Assembly: GCA_034670405.1 (NCBI GenBank)
Contig: JAXDDX010000004.1
Span: 8,256,001 to 8,320,000, forward strand
From: Hoplostethus atlanticus
Taxonomy: Eukaryota; Chordata; Actinopteri; Trachichthyiformes; Trachichthyidae
DNA: 64,000 nt
Direction of reading: 5' to 3'
Shown: in pieces, positions 48,365 to 59,515 of the stretch
Layout: the number at the start of each line of letters is the position of its first letter
How positions within the stretch are numbered: the first letter of the stretch is position 1
Notes under the pieces: model-generated
The model's input: the letters and a program-made list of their open reading frames with translations, nothing else
Told to the model about the DNA's origin: nothing
Databases searched by the model: none
Program-made: the position numbers and the translations under genes

Positions 48365-48749
48365 TAAAGCACAATTTCAAGAGGACGTTTTCCATACATA
48401 TGCTTGTGGGTTTTATTTGGATAAAATGAATTGAAGAAAATGATTAAACACAAAATAGGTTTAACAAATCAAGAATTTGCTCAGACACAATGCAAAGTGG
48501 TCGTGCTTGGTCTGCATGCACTGTAAGTCTGTTCTTATACCTACCTATCGCATCCATGCCTCTCTTTTCTCAGACTCATTTGTAGGTTGAATATCTACAT
48601 CAGGAGAATGTTCGACTCTGCAGCACCAAGCAGCTCTCACTTGAAAACCGACCATGGTAGGTTTGGGAAACAATAGTCCTCTTTTGTCAGATGCTCCTCC
48701 AATTCCCTATTGCCTTGAAGGAGGAGGGAGCAGGTTAGTGTGCTGATTT

Positions 48750-48751
<2 letters not shown>
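48365..48751. other. Non-coding stretch
   Basis: Nothing was recognised. Confidence 0.5.

Positions 48752-48782
<31 letters not shown>
48752..48782. repeat. (GT)15 microsatellite
   Basis: A perfect GT run. Confidence 0.97.
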
Positions 48783-48785
<3 letters not shown>

Positions 48786-48789
48786 TGAT

Positions 48790-48920
48790 AGGGAGGTGAT
48801 TGTTAATTTACATCCGCTCATTGCCATCCCCGGGTTTTAATTCCACCATTAGAGCATTAAAGGCGCTGCTGGCAGAGGCCCCATTACTGTGTTACTGGGG
48901 GATGTTGGAATGAAACAGTG
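48790..48920. promoter_or_regulatory. Candidate conserved non-coding element
   Basis: GATTGTTAATTTACATCCGC, GGGTTTTAATTCCACC and CCATTAGAGCATTAAAGGCG lie in tight order, free of repeats. Probable enhancer core by motif content only. Confidence 0.35.
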
Positions 48921-50044
48921 TTATTATATAAATACCATTGCACTTTTGACTCCAGGAAGCTACTTCCTGAGGTGTAACCCTTAGTCATTCAGGGACCTGA
49001 TTTACAGTAACTGGCCTGGGGTGGACATGCCTCTCCAACACTTTATTTCACCCCTCTCCACTACTTCCCTCCTCTCTCCCCCCTCTCCTCCTCCCGCCCT
49101 TCACAGACACCCAGGTTTCTTGTTTAATTTTAGGTCTGGAAATCTCACTCTTTGACATGTCCTGGGGTTGATTTTCACCTCGACCACTGGCACAGCTGTC
49201 CATCCATGAGACGTCCAGAGGCGAGATGTTCTGCTTTATTAAAAAGTGTGAATATAAAAAAAAAAACAGAGAGCAAGAGTGAGAGAGACAGACTGAGAGA
49301 GGTATAATGGCAGAGACTGTTAACATACATCTGTCCAATTTGTACATGCAGAGATGCAGCCGTGCACTAGTTGGGGCCGAGGTGTGTTTGTTTGAATTAC
49401 AACCGGCCACCGTGCATGTTCTGTACTGTACAAATCCATAGAAGAAAAGGTAGTGAAGGGGATCCATTCATCTGACAAGCTTCCCAGACATTTCGAGGTA
49501 AAAGACAATAACAATTTACATGACAGAGAGAGAGAGAGAGAAAAAAAGAAAAAGATGCAAACACCCCGCCAATCAAACTTGCTTTTGTGTACACCACAGT
49601 GGATAAAAAAGAACCTGACTTTGGGAATCAAAAGATTAAAACAAAAGCTCCCTCGTTGCGTCTCTGTAATGGTACCAACTCTCCGGCTACTGATTACATA
49701 GAAAACAACTGCAATTACATTTCTGGGCTCATAAGAGAGAGGGGAAGGGGAAAACTAGGCCCAGGAGAGATGATTAATATCCTTTTTTTCTGATACATCC
49801 GATGTACTGACAACAATTCAGTCTCAGCAGTTCCCTCATCAGCCAAATGTGAATCATGGCCACCAGGAAAAAACAAAAACAAAAAAAAACAAAACAAGGC
49901 TGTATTTTTCTGGCATGAAATCACCAAAACACATAGTCCTCCCACTCCTTCTTTTTTTTTTTTTTCCCACAGTCTCACATTTGAAGAGAGAGCAACAGTG
50001 GTGTTTTAATTTAAATGTGAAAATCCCAGCTCTCTGAAGGAGAA
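48921..50044. other. Non-coding stretch
   Basis: Pyrimidine-rich at 49050-49100, a GA run at 49526-49540, A-rich at 49868-49896 and a poly-T of 15 at 49951-49965. Frames in this part run through those tracts and are not genes. Confidence 0.5.
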
Positions 50045-50300
50045 TGATGCTATTTTCCCCCTAGTGAGTCTTTGGAGAAATCATCAGCTCCCCTGCGCCT
50101 CCGTAACTCCTAATTTATTTCAAGAGTGTGTGTGATTAGAAAAACCCTCCTAAATTACTGTATCACACAAAACGGTATAATTAAATTAATATTGGATGTA
50201 ATAATTACTTTGTGGATTCTCATTTTTCATACACACAGCTGCTTTGTTGCCTGAACCATTAGCATTTGTCTGCTGCAATTAACAAAGGCTCTAATGAGAT
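50045..50300. promoter_or_regulatory. Candidate conserved non-coding element
   Basis: CCTAATTTATTTC near 50110, TATAATTAAATTAATATT (50176-50193), GTAATAATTACTTTG near 50198 and GCTGCAATTAAC near 50273 make an AT-rich cluster of homeodomain-type cores with GC-richer flanks, ended by a GT run at 50340. Visual call. Confidence 0.4.
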
Positions 50301-50339
50301 TTCTGTGTATGTGTATGTGAGCGTGTCTTTATGGGTCTT

Positions 50340-50363
50340 TGTGTGTGTGTGTGTGTGTGTGTG
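50340..50363. repeat. (GT)12 microsatellite
   Basis: A perfect GT run followed by GCGCGCGA. Confidence 0.95.
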
Positions 50364-52079
50364 CGCGCGAATGCCTATGCATGCAGATTTGACTATATAG
50401 GTTAGCAGACGTGTACTTCACGTACCTAAAAAATATATATAACAGCCCTGCATTTCCCGACACGTTAAAAGGGTTTTTGTCATCAGAGGTTTTTTACGAC
50501 GATCCTGCAGGACAGGAGTAATTTAGCTTCAATGAGAACGTGAACTTTAAGGAAAAGGTGGAAAAGTTCCCACTTTTTAATGACTAAAGGTTGAAGAATC
50601 TCTGTGGTGCCAAGAAAGGTACATTACTCTCACTTTCAACTGTAATGTATTCCACTACTCATGAAAAATAGCTACATTTGTCTAATGCACGTCACGGAAC
50701 TGACTTAATTCTGACTGATGACCCCGGCCACCTATTTCATTCACATTCCCACACTTACCAAGGACATGAGTCGTCATCTATCAGCTGTAATAGTTTCAGA
50801 TTCATGGTTACTTGTACAAAGAGTTGGAACACCGGGTGATCTGGTTAGGATTATCCAAAACAGTTTCACTTCCTCAACGTGGTCAAATAAATTCCATCAC
50901 ATTAGCTCAATATGTCAGTTAGTCAATAATTGCTGTTACTGTTGGCATGCTCAACCCCTTCCAACGACCCTTGAGATAACCCTGTCCATTCGTAATGGCT
51001 AGAGAGGGTGTCACTGTTGTCTCCGACTGGCAGGTGAACCTCTTTTCTCTGTTCTTCAAAAAAAAGGACACCGGTCTCTTTCTCTCCCCGTCTGCCTGCA
51101 ACAGACACACTTCTGTGCCAGTACTGTCACTGCGGATGGAAATGTCCCCTCGTTATCTGCCTGTGTAATTGCTGTCTTGTTTGGTTAGGAGATTAGAGGG
51201 CTGAAACTCTTTGTGTGGTCTTGCAGATTGAACAAACAGGCACCGGTAGGAAGGAACCCCCCTGTCCAAAAAAAAAAAAAAACACAAGACAGACTCTTGT
51301 CTTGTGTGTGATGACGGTGAGCCAGATGGACTGGTGCAGGTGATAATTGCGGTGGTCGGCGTGTTGATGGGCCATGTTAGGATTTGACGACGTAGCCTCA
51401 TTTGAAAGCCATTCCGCTCCGTGCTGTTACGTTTTTCCAGATATGACAAGCTGAAGGTTTTTCTGCAGAGCGAAGGGGGAGCATCACATTATTTGGACAA
51501 CTCCGCTCATGAATGTGAACATGCTAGCAGCGTTTCATCATATAAAATAATACGAAACCTCAACGAGCCTTATTTTTTTTTACTAATGAGTATTTGTTTC
51601 CAACACACGGACTAAATGGTTGCATGGTCAAGTCTGTCAAAGCTCACAGAGTCCTCACACACAGCGACTGTCTGGTGCTATTAACTGGCCCGGGCTCTTT
51701 GGTGTACTGTATACGAATGCTGCACCTCTCAAAGCGGTGAAGTCTGGTTTGGTCTTTTGTGTGGTGTCGCTAGTCAGAAGTGACAGCCTATATTTCAGCA
51801 GCCTGCACTTTTCCTCCCCGTCTCTGAGGGTGGTATCCCATCAACAGCCCCGGCCTCTGCCTCAGCCCCCCGTTACAATACTACACTCAGGTCTTCACTA
51901 TTAAGGCAAATTTCCATCCCCAAGCCCAACCAATCTCCTTTCGCCTCTGTAAACCGTGCTTTTATTTTCCTTCTCCTCGCTCCCCTTTTTCCCCCTTTTT
52001 TTTCTTCTCCTCGGAGCTGTCCTCCCTCCCGTGAAAAGCAGAGCGAGAGGACGTCAGGCTCCTCTTGTCACGGCGCTTC
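50364..52079. other. Non-coding stretch
   Basis: No gene was recognised. A poly-A of 15 lies at 51268-51282. The frames present have no domains. Confidence 0.5.
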
Positions 52080-52320
52080 CAATCAGCGGGGCAAAAGCTC
52101 AGGGATCATGTTTGATATTGTCAGATGGCCTGGAAAATTAAAAACCCAATTAAAGTGGCGGTCCGGAGGTCAGCTCTTCTGCATATCAAAAGCTCTCCTC
52201 TGGCTATTCTGCACAAATTATATCCGTTAACAGCTCACTTTGCTTAGGCTGCAACAGCACAGCACTTAGGGAGTAATAAGTGCTTTCCCCTCTCTCTCTC
52301 TCTCCGTTCCATTTCAAACG
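52080..52320. promoter_or_regulatory. Candidate conserved non-coding element
   Basis: AAAACCCAATTAAAGTGGCG at 52140-52159 and repeat-free flanks up to a short CT run at 52293-52304. Visual call. Confidence 0.3.
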
Positions 52321-52689
52321 TAAACCTCTTTGCCTGCTCAGCCAGAGGAAATATAGATGAACAAATGATCATCAAATAGTCGTTTTTTGCTCTCGCGCCG
52401 TCTTTTCTTTGAGCCAGACACAAAGGTCCGCCGTGTGAGTAATATTAATGTAGTGACAGAAAGAGAAATAAAGACAGATGGGGTCAGGAGAGTTTATTTT
52501 TAGGTGCGTTGCCGCCGAACTCTTTTTTCCCCTTTGTCCCACACGTGACATGCCATATTTCTGCCCATATTTATGTATCGCTTTTGAAAAATAGCCACCA
52601 ACCGAGTCTCCCATTCCTCTTCTTTCCTCTCTCTCTCTCATTCTCTATTTCTTTTGTGTTCCCTGTTTTACCCACGATTCATTAATTCC
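52321..52689. other. Non-coding stretch
   Basis: Mixed sequence, possibly continuous with the regulatory-looking pieces on either side; a CT run lies at 52627-52639. Confidence 0.45.
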
Positions 52690-52880
52690 TGTACAGTGGT
52701 GGGGAAGGACAGAGAGGAATGGCCAGCCGAGCTTAATGGTACGCTTCTCGGGCCGGGCCATTAATACTCAGCTTAATGTTTCTGATAACAGGGCCGGGGG
52801 CCATGAAACTCTGGCCCAGACAGTCTTATTAAGCAGCTGGAGTGGAATGATGCTCGCTCACGTCGGGGGGATCAAATGCA
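52690..52880. promoter_or_regulatory. Candidate conserved non-coding element
   Basis: GAGCTTAATGG (52729-52739), GGCCATTAATACTCAGCTTAA near 52756 and CTTATTAAGCAGC near 52826 lie within 110 bases. The palindromic CTTATTAAG and repeated AGCTTAATG words stand out. Visual call. Confidence 0.35.
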
Positions 52881-52896
52881 AGAGTAAACACATGCA

Positions 52897-52924
52897 CGCA
52901 CACACACACACACACACACACACA
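52897..52924. repeat. (CA)n microsatellite
   Basis: Fourteen CA units with one G interruption at the start. Confidence 0.95.
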
Positions 52925-53089
52925 GTCAGGACGATTGTCTTCGGGACTTCAGATAGCATCAGGATCTTCCCACTAAATCGCTCCCACCGTCCGGCCCTCT
53001 CTTTATCTCCGTGTCCGTACGAGGCTCGGAGGTTTTGGTAGAGTTTCGGGTACCCATTTGTAAACGCGTCACACCGGCGTGTTGAGGAT
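52925..53089. other. Short CpG-containing spacer
   Basis: CpG words are a little more frequent at 52970-53100 than in the surrounding DNA, without a clear promoter structure. Confidence 0.4.
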
Positions 53090-53335
53090 GTTCGAGGTCG
53101 TTGTCAGAGGTTGGCCGGCTTATTAAATGTTTATGTCCCCGCGAATGAACATAGCCTTGACATTTCTTTTTTAATCTCTGATTTTCTTTCTTCGCCGCCC
53201 CCCCCACCCCACCCCACCCCTGTCTTTTTTCGGAGGAAAGCCAAGTCGGGTCTTTTAGCTCCATCTCATTTACATTTAATGGCATGATAATACACATTAG
53301 CAGACTATTTCAAATAATTACTGCCTTTCAGTCGC
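53090..53335. promoter_or_regulatory. Candidate conserved non-coding element
   Basis: GGCTTATTAAATGTTTATG near 53117 and TTTACATTTAATGGCATG near 53269 flank a C-rich tract (53197-53220). The AT-rich pieces have no repeat structure. Visual call. Confidence 0.3.
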
Positions 53336-53860
53336 TTTTTACCCTCACCTCTCCCCAAATGTTCTACTACATCCTGCATGCTCTCTCCTTTTTTTTTAAA
53401 CTTTCATATTTCTAATGGCAATAATAGAAAATGCCTTACCTCAGAAACAATGTATAATAATATGTCATAGGGACAGGGGGGGAAAAAAAGATTGAGCAAT
53501 TTTCGAAACGGCGCAGGGCAGGGAGGTGAATAGGACATTAAGTTCTTTTCTCTGGTAGCGGTGGTGGGGTTTTTTTTTTTTCTGTCATGCTGATGGGGTC
53601 TTACGTTTGGGGGGGGAGTGTGCACTGGTGAAGCTAACGGCAGGCAGGCAGACAGGAAGGCGTTGGGAGACAGGACGGTGACAGCTCACCTGTCAGGTCA
53701 GCCATGCCTGATGCAGAATAAGAACTGCCGTAATTCTCCCTCAAATTCAAAGAACCCAATGAGAAAACAGCCTCGCGTATTTTTTCCTTATTTCACAGGG
53801 ATGCATTTTAACTCTGTCCTCATTTTCTAATACATATGTTCCCATGTGTAATGGTTAGAA
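53336..53860. other. Non-coding stretch
   Basis: T runs at 53390-53397 and 53570-53581; otherwise nothing was recognised. Confidence 0.5.
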
Positions 53861-54036
53861 AGGCTGAGAGAGAGAGAGTGATTAGAGGACAGAGGAAGAG
53901 GAAGGGATGAGAGGAAGAGAAAATAGTGAGGAAAAGCAAAAAAAGAGGAAAAGAAGGAGTAACAGAAGTGGCTGCGTCTGTGATTTGAGAGAGAGAGAGG
54001 GAGAGAGAGAGGGAGAGAGAGAGAGAGAGGGGGGAG
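53861..54036 (+). repeat. Purine-rich tract (GA/GGGA)
   Basis: About 175 bases dominated by A and G, ending with GAGAGAGAGAGGGAGAGAGA-type arrays. It lies 160 bases upstream of the Tc1-like element. Confidence 0.9.
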
Positions 54037-54193
54037 TTAACAGAAGCATGTGTCTGACAGGATGTTGATCGCCAGGTGGGAAGTGAACCTCGTTAAACAG
54101 ATTTTATGAATAAATAAAGGGATGGGAGAAACTGCTGCGAGTGGCAAAATCTGCATGAAACTTTAGCAATTCCATCTCGTCTACCAGGACATG

Positions 54194-55156
54194 CAGGGGT
54201 GGACAAAATAACGGAAACACCTAACAATATACGGACATAGTACCTATTAGGGAGTAGGGCTGCCCTTCACCTTCACAACAGCTTCGGTCCTCGCTGGGAC
54301 GCTCTCATACAACTCCTGAACTGTATTTAGTGGCATACAGGACCATTCTTCAAGAAGGAAAGCCTCCATTTCTCTGAGGGATGAAGGTAGCTCAAATCTA
54401 CTTTGCACTCCAGAACGTACCATAAAGGTTCAGTGATGTTAACACCTGGTCATTGGGGAGACCGTGGAAGGTATTTTGACATGTTTGGTGTTCATGAAAG
54501 CAACAATTTGTGTAGCAGGGTGTATTATCATCTTGGAGAACACCATGAACAGTGTTTGCTCCATAGGGTGCATCTGGTCCTGTAAACTGGCCTCATATTC
54601 CTTGGCTGTTACACCACCATGCAGAGCGATCATCGGACCTAATGGCTCCCACAACATGGCTGCCCACACCACTACAGATCCACCACGCTGGTTAACAGAT
54701 GGCAACAGACATTGTGGGTTGAAGGCATCCTTTGGCTTTCTCCAAGCAACAACCCGTCTGGATGTAGGCAAACAGGTGAAAGATGACTCATCAGACCAGA
54801 CTCCTTTTTCCATTGCTCCAGGTTGTGTCTTTATGCACCGGCCTTATATACAAGCAGTTTCTGAATGGCAACACTCTCATGCCATTTGTGTTTGGCATAC
54901 AATTTTCAAAACTGTTGCCCTCACCACACTAAATAATTTCTCATTTTTTGTGACCAGTGCTCCTGCAACTCTGGCGCTGACTGTTTGTCCTCTTTGCTTT
55001 GAAAACTCACATAAGAAAGTGATGATTGTCTGACCTCTTTTAAAGTTCATATTCAGCATTCAGCTCAATACAACTCGCCGGTGTAATCGTGATTTAGTTA
55101 CTTCGAAGTAAAATGCCATATTTATACCATGTTTCCGTTATTTTGTCCAACCCCTC
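54194..55156 (-). mobile_element. Tc1-like DNA transposon, internally deleted (about 963 bp)
   Basis: Both ends carry inverted repeats sharing GGACAAAATAACGGAAACA, with one single-base length difference (GGGGTGG on the left, GGGGTTGG on the right). The TA target duplication is no longer readable on either side, so the copy is old. Transposase remains lie on the minus strand between the repeats. Complete elements of this kind are about 1.2 kb or longer; the shortfall is explained by a missing piece in the region between the DNA-binding and catalytic parts. The element cannot move by itself, though its ends still look usable by a related transposase. Confidence 0.93.
54240..55035 (-). pseudogene. 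Tc1/mariner transposase remnant
   Basis: Read on the minus strand, the N-terminal helix-turn-helix part survives as RGQTVSARVAGALVTKNEKL (about 55000-54940), where intact relatives read RGQ-V-ARLAGASVTK. It ends at a stop near 54877. A segment of about 60-70 residues normally following is missing. The catalytic part follows at 54813-54439 with VWSDESSFTCLPTSRR, holding the first catalytic Asp, then GGSVVVWAAM and the HPMEQTLF block. A frameshift precedes the second catalytic Asp, which persists in another frame as VLQDDNTP. The C-terminal LNTVQELYESVPARTEAVVK can be read near 54320-54250. Several stops and frame breaks make it a dead gene. Confidence 0.93.
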
Positions 55157-55711
55157 ATTTCAAAAAAGAGGTTGGAGCTAGTCACTCAAAATATGACAAA
55201 GAGTAGTGAAATCGTCATACTGTAGTTCTCTATTATGTCTCAATATGTATATTGTTCTTATTAGCACATAACAAACAGGCAGAATGTTATGGTTGTACAA
55301 GCTTGTGTGTGTGTGTGTGTGTGTCTTCATGTGTTGGGCGGGCACTCTGGGAAATGGGGCTCGTAAATGAAATCACGCTTCCTATAGTGTCTCTATTGTG
55401 TTTTTTTGGGGCGCTGTAATATTGTGTGAAAGAATTAGCCATGTGGAAGAGTAAACACGGCTCCCTGGTGGTGTCTGTGTGGATCTATTCCTCACAGTTG
55501 CACTGTATTGGTCAAACAAATTAAATTACTACAGCAGTATGTAAGTAATTTTATGTAAATTGCGGCGTTAATGTTCTGCGTCGTGCTGACGGGCTGCAGC
55601 GCTCCTCCTCCTCCTCCTCCTCTGGTGGCCTTCGTCTCCGGGCCCCAGCAGTCACCAGCTGGAAATGAACATGTACGTTTGCCAAGGCCAGTCGGCAGTC
55701 TGCGCCAAATT

Positions 55712-55715
<4 letters not shown>
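55157..55715. other. Non-coding stretch
   Basis: A (GT)12 run lies at 55301-55324 and a (CTC)n run at 55604-55621. No gene was recognised. Confidence 0.55.

Positions 55716-55753
<38 letters not shown>
55716..55753. repeat. (CT)19 microsatellite
   Basis: A perfect CT run of about 38 bases. Frames with Ser-Leu or Arg-Glu runs across it are artefacts. Confidence 0.97.
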
Positions 55754-55755
<2 letters not shown>

Positions 55756-56194
55756 CTGTATGTACATTCAAAAAAGATTTAACATATCTGACTTGGGTTG
55801 GCTTGAGGCTACGGCCGCCCTGGGACTTGGTAAGAGAAGTCAAGAGGAGGTCTAAGATGCACCAGGCCCCGTCGCTGCCAGCACAGATATGTCGACATTC
55901 AGGAACTGTAGCTGGGTTACTGGCCCCCGTGTACCACCAGCTCACATGCAAGCACAAGGCCTACAGGGACACTAGTAGGGTGACTTCCTCTGTCATATTT
56001 TGGATGTCACATAATGCACATAATGCATTGTAATGTACAGTAATATATCTTTATTTCACAGGTTTCCAAAGACAAATCAAGAGCGTAACAATTACCAAAT
56101 CACAAGCCCTCAAGTGCAGGTGTATCTGTCTACCCAAGCCAACCAAGCCTCCTCTCTTTCTCCCCTGGCGTACTCCTTCTCTTCCCTCTCGTTG
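55754..56194. other. Non-coding stretch
   Basis: Nothing was recognised; ATAATGCACATAATGCA is a short direct repeat near 56011. Confidence 0.5.
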
Positions 56195-56360
56195 GCACCG
56201 TCTACCCAATCACGGGAGGAGCTCAGGATTTACGCCGGATTTTTGTTCCAGTCATCTCCGGAATTAAGAAAGTGTATCCTTGCATTTCATTAAACCCCGG
56301 CTAATGAGATGACTGTCTCTCCCCAAAGAGCGGATGATAAAGTGCCCTATGCCACGGAGC
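56195..56360. promoter_or_regulatory. Candidate conserved non-coding element
   Basis: CCGGAATTAAGAAAG near 56259, TTTCATTAAACCCCGGCTAAT near 56286 in part, and GAGCATAAATTAG near 56358 in repeat-free context. Visual call. Confidence 0.3.
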
Positions 56361-57170
56361 ATAAATTAGTATGGTGAGGTTAAATGCTGGAACTGACTCA
56401 TGTTTCACCAGAGGACCCTCTCCAGCAGTTAAATCAACCCACATAAATAGTGTACAGTCTGAACTCACCCTATAGCTACTTACGTTCAGACTGACCGATC
56501 CTCTGTTGGTGCCGCAGTATTGAAAATGAAAGGGCAGAAATAGTGACAAGAATAGAAAAAGTAGATGGGACAGACACAGTAGAGTAAGTTGTTATAGCAG
56601 ACCCATTAGCACTGACATCCAACGTCCAGCTGGGCGTGGCCTGCATCGGTGCTGCCCCTCCCCCTCTGGTCAGACTCTCACGGTCATGTGAAGGTGTGAA
56701 GGAAGACACGTAATTGTTGGATGAGCAATGTTGTTCAAAGCAGGTTATTCACTCAGACCATGGTCAAGCAGTATTTGCAAATAATTTGTACTATTTACTT
56801 GGACCACTGGTGGCGTTGAACCGCTTCACAACAGTTCAGATGATATCAGATAACGTGCCGGTCAGAGACGAGTATCTAAAATGGACTCATTCAAATAATC
56901 TCAACTTTAAGGCGCTTACTGTGTTGTTGGGTTTAACCACAGCAGGGCTGTTTCATACCGGCGTCTCTTCGTCTGATCTGTAGATGAGTGTTGGAGAACA
57001 GAGAGTGAGTGGTGATAATAGGTTTGATACGTGTTGCACCAAAAATGATGTTCCGGTGATGAGGTACCCCACGTGGCATCTGGAAAGAGGGTTTCCGACG
57101 TATTAGTGTAATTACCAGTGATGAGAAAACGAACTGAACTTCCTCTTATATGTTCATTTGGGCTGCGGTT
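56361..57170. other. Non-coding stretch
   Basis: No gene was recognised. ACCCCACGTGGCATC near 57067 holds a perfect CACGTG E-box. Confidence 0.5.
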
Positions 57171-57213
57171 ACACACACACACACACACACACACACTGAG
57201 TGAGAGAGAGAGA
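57171..57213. repeat. (CA)n-(GA)n compound microsatellite
   Basis: About 13 CA units, then TGAGTGAGAGAGAGAGAG. Confidence 0.95.
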
Positions 57214-57214
57214 G

Positions 57215-57310
57215 AAATCATCCAGGCCTCCAGAGCAGGGTTCATGCCTGATTTGATCACTGCTTCTAATTGGAAGATAATTTTCATGAAGCCTTTCAAA
57301 TAGCTGACAC
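57215..57310. promoter_or_regulatory. Candidate conserved non-coding element (short)
   Basis: GCTTCTAATTGGAAGATAAT at 57262-57281 in a repeat-free piece. Visual call only. Confidence 0.25.
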
Positions 57311-57683
57311 CTTCCGTCCTTCATTGCTGTCTGTCTCTCTGCGCCTCCTCCTCCTGTTTTTCCACGTTTTTAAAAGATGCCCTCGGCAGAAGTGGAGTGA
57401 TTGGAGGGGATGCGGGGAAGTTTGCTGATATTCCAGGTATTTTAAGCTTTGGGGTCCACATGGGTATAATGGACTTATTCTCAAGCAGTTCTTGTCTCTC
57501 TAATTAGTGGTCCCCCCTCGAGCCGTAACAAGGGCGCTGACGAGAGAGGCTTTTTCCCAATGATAATGTGAATGGATACCTGCAGGGGGAGATTTCTACA
57601 CTGTTCCTCATCCTGTCAGCCACTCTGGGTAACACTGGGGCTTAATGAACCTGAAAACAAGACACACTGTGTGGTGAGGGGCG
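57311..57683. other. Non-coding stretch
   Basis: CTCTAATTAGTGG near 57498 is a palindromic homeodomain-type site. Otherwise nothing was recognised. Confidence 0.45.
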
Positions 57684-57709
57684 TGTGTGTGTGTGTGTGT
57701 GTGTGTGTG
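57684..57709. repeat. (GT)13 microsatellite
   Basis: A perfect GT run. Confidence 0.97.
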
Positions 57710-57814
57710 AATCCAGATGGGTACTGTACCTTATTTTCATAAATACAGTGCATCTCTGGTAGGAATAGGCGCTCCGTGTTATAATGACGAGCCTAATTAT
57801 TTGTTTATGTGTTT

Positions 57815-58125
57815 TATACGTCTGGGAGCGTGTCGGCTGCAACCCGCCCCGCCGCGTGCAGAGGTGAACCAGGCGTCGCCGCCACGCCACATTCACCGAG
57901 GCACGGCTTACCTTGTGTGAAAGCGCAAGAATCCGAAGTCGACCCCCGTCGCTCTCCCCCCGCCGGGAACACTGGAGCTGCTGCTGGACCCGTAATGTGA
58001 TATGTATGTCCCGGCTGCGAGATAGTTTGACTGATAAGTTGACACCGCCGAGATGCATATTTAGGACCGCGCGCAATGTCACAAATGTCACGTACGATCG
58101 ATCGAAACGTCACACCGTGTGAGTG
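57815..58125 (-). promoter_or_regulatory. CpG-dense patch, candidate promoter and first exon on the minus strand
   Basis: CpG words are far denser here than anywhere else in the window, including CCGCCCCGCCGCG, GGCGTCGCCGCC, CCGCGCGC and GATCGATCG contexts. On the minus strand TTTCACACAAG is followed by GTAAGC, a strong 5' splice site with the exon end at plus position 57912. A TATA-like TAAATATG lies on the minus strand at about plus 58055-58062, which would place a start near plus 58030 and make a short leader exon. TGACGT words at about 58105 are CRE-like. No start codon leads to a convincing protein, so a 5' untranslated exon is the likelier form. The gene would extend leftward. Confidence 0.4.
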
Positions 58126-58728
58126 AGAGGTCATTGGTCTCCATATACAGCCGGGGGGGGGTTGGTGGTGGTGGTGGAACGCCGACAAGAACGCCTGGTC
58201 AGCACATGGTCACATTTTTTGGGCGCACCTTCCTCCCCCCCCCCCCCCTTCCTCCCCCTCCTGAGTGGGTAACGAGCTGAGCTGTTGTTGGAGGAATGCA
58301 CGTCAGTCCATGTGACATTAAACTCACACAGTGCTGCCAGAGCAAAAAAAAAAAAAAACCCTCGTGCTTCATCTCTCGCCGCAGCAGCAGCAGCGCTCTC
58401 GGACACCAGACCGCTCCCACTGCAGCTACCTTCCTCAAGCTCGCTGACATTGAATGATGTGTTTGTTTATCAGGGCTGATGGGTGTCATGTTAGACGTTG
58501 TATTCGGTCCTTGCGAAGTGAGCGTTTGCAAAAAAAAAATTTCCAACTGGTGGCACAGCGCTCTGGAACCAAAGAAGGAAAGCGGGTTGGTTAAGGAATA
58601 AGTGATGTAGAAAGAATATGACAGACAAAAGCGGGGAGAGTCCGGTATTATGAGAGTGAAAATACTCTGCGAGACTGGAAGCAGGATGCAATGCAAACAG
58701 GTTGAGGTGTTTGGGTGTGGGTGAGACA
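58126..58728. other. Non-coding stretch next to the CpG patch
   Basis: A C-rich tract at 58236-58260, a poly-A of 15 at about 58345-58359, and a (CAG)n run near 58383-58394. The last follows a pyrimidine-rich tract and could be a weak acceptor. No gene was recognised. Confidence 0.45.
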
Positions 58729-58775
58729 AAGAGACAGAGAGACAGAGAGAGACAGAGAGAGAGAGAGAGAGGGGT
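58729..58775. repeat. (GA)n/(CAGAGA)n microsatellite
   Basis: CAGAGAGACAGAGAGA passes into GAGAGAGA. Confidence 0.93.
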
Positions 58776-58959
58776 AGGGAGGCAGAGAGAGTGAAAGGCT
58801 GACAGACAGAGATGGAGGAAGGGAGGCACAGATGTGGCGGGGCCTCGGGCGATACAAGTCATTACGGTGTAAACTGCTCCAGTGGTGATGTTGTGGGGAG
58901 AGGCAGAGAGGTCACTCGCTCGGGGTGTCAACCAATACATGCATGCATACACATAAGGA

Positions 58960-58997
58960 GACACACACACGCACGCACACACACACACACACACAGA
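58960..58997. repeat. (CA)n microsatellite
   Basis: CA units with two G interruptions, then GAGGAAAT. Confidence 0.95.
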
Positions 58998-59515
58998 GGA
59001 AATCCAGAGAACATCTGGATATGTGCCACCTGCCCAGAGGAAGTCATCTCGTTTACACGCAATACAGGAGGGGGGGGGGTTTGTCCCCTTCCTGGATGTG
59101 CAACCTTCATGCTAGCCTACACCACTGGGAGAGGATGGAGGATGAAGTGGAGAGTGAAGAGCGTGCAAACCAAATGACACACTTTACAGGGATTAAGTGT
59201 TAAAGTAAACACTGGATATCGTGCGTTAGGACAGGAAACGGGGCAGAAACACACACCGCTGTCTCCTCCGCAGACCCCTATCATGTCTCCCCAGTTGCTT
59301 GTTCTACTCAGCGGCGAGGCCCCCCCCCCGGTCCAAGGGCCCCCACGTTGGACGCTTTACTCGGTGGAGGCTATATCCATTGCGAACTGATTTGGAGGCA
59401 TCAAATTGAGAGATAATCTTAAATGCCGGTTTAGGCTTTCACAGGAGAGAAAGTTGGGGAGTCGAAAGAAACGTTTGAATTTTGTTTAAAAATTTGACCT
59501 CTTTATGCCTTGCAG
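58998..59515. other. Non-coding stretch
   Basis: Poly-G of about 10 at 59070-59080 and a C run at 59320-59329. No gene was recognised. Confidence 0.5.

Noticed and set aside
54464-55033. 189-codon plus-strand open frame, the longest in the window
   Set aside because: It lies antisense to the recognisable Tc1-type transposase remains on the minus strand.
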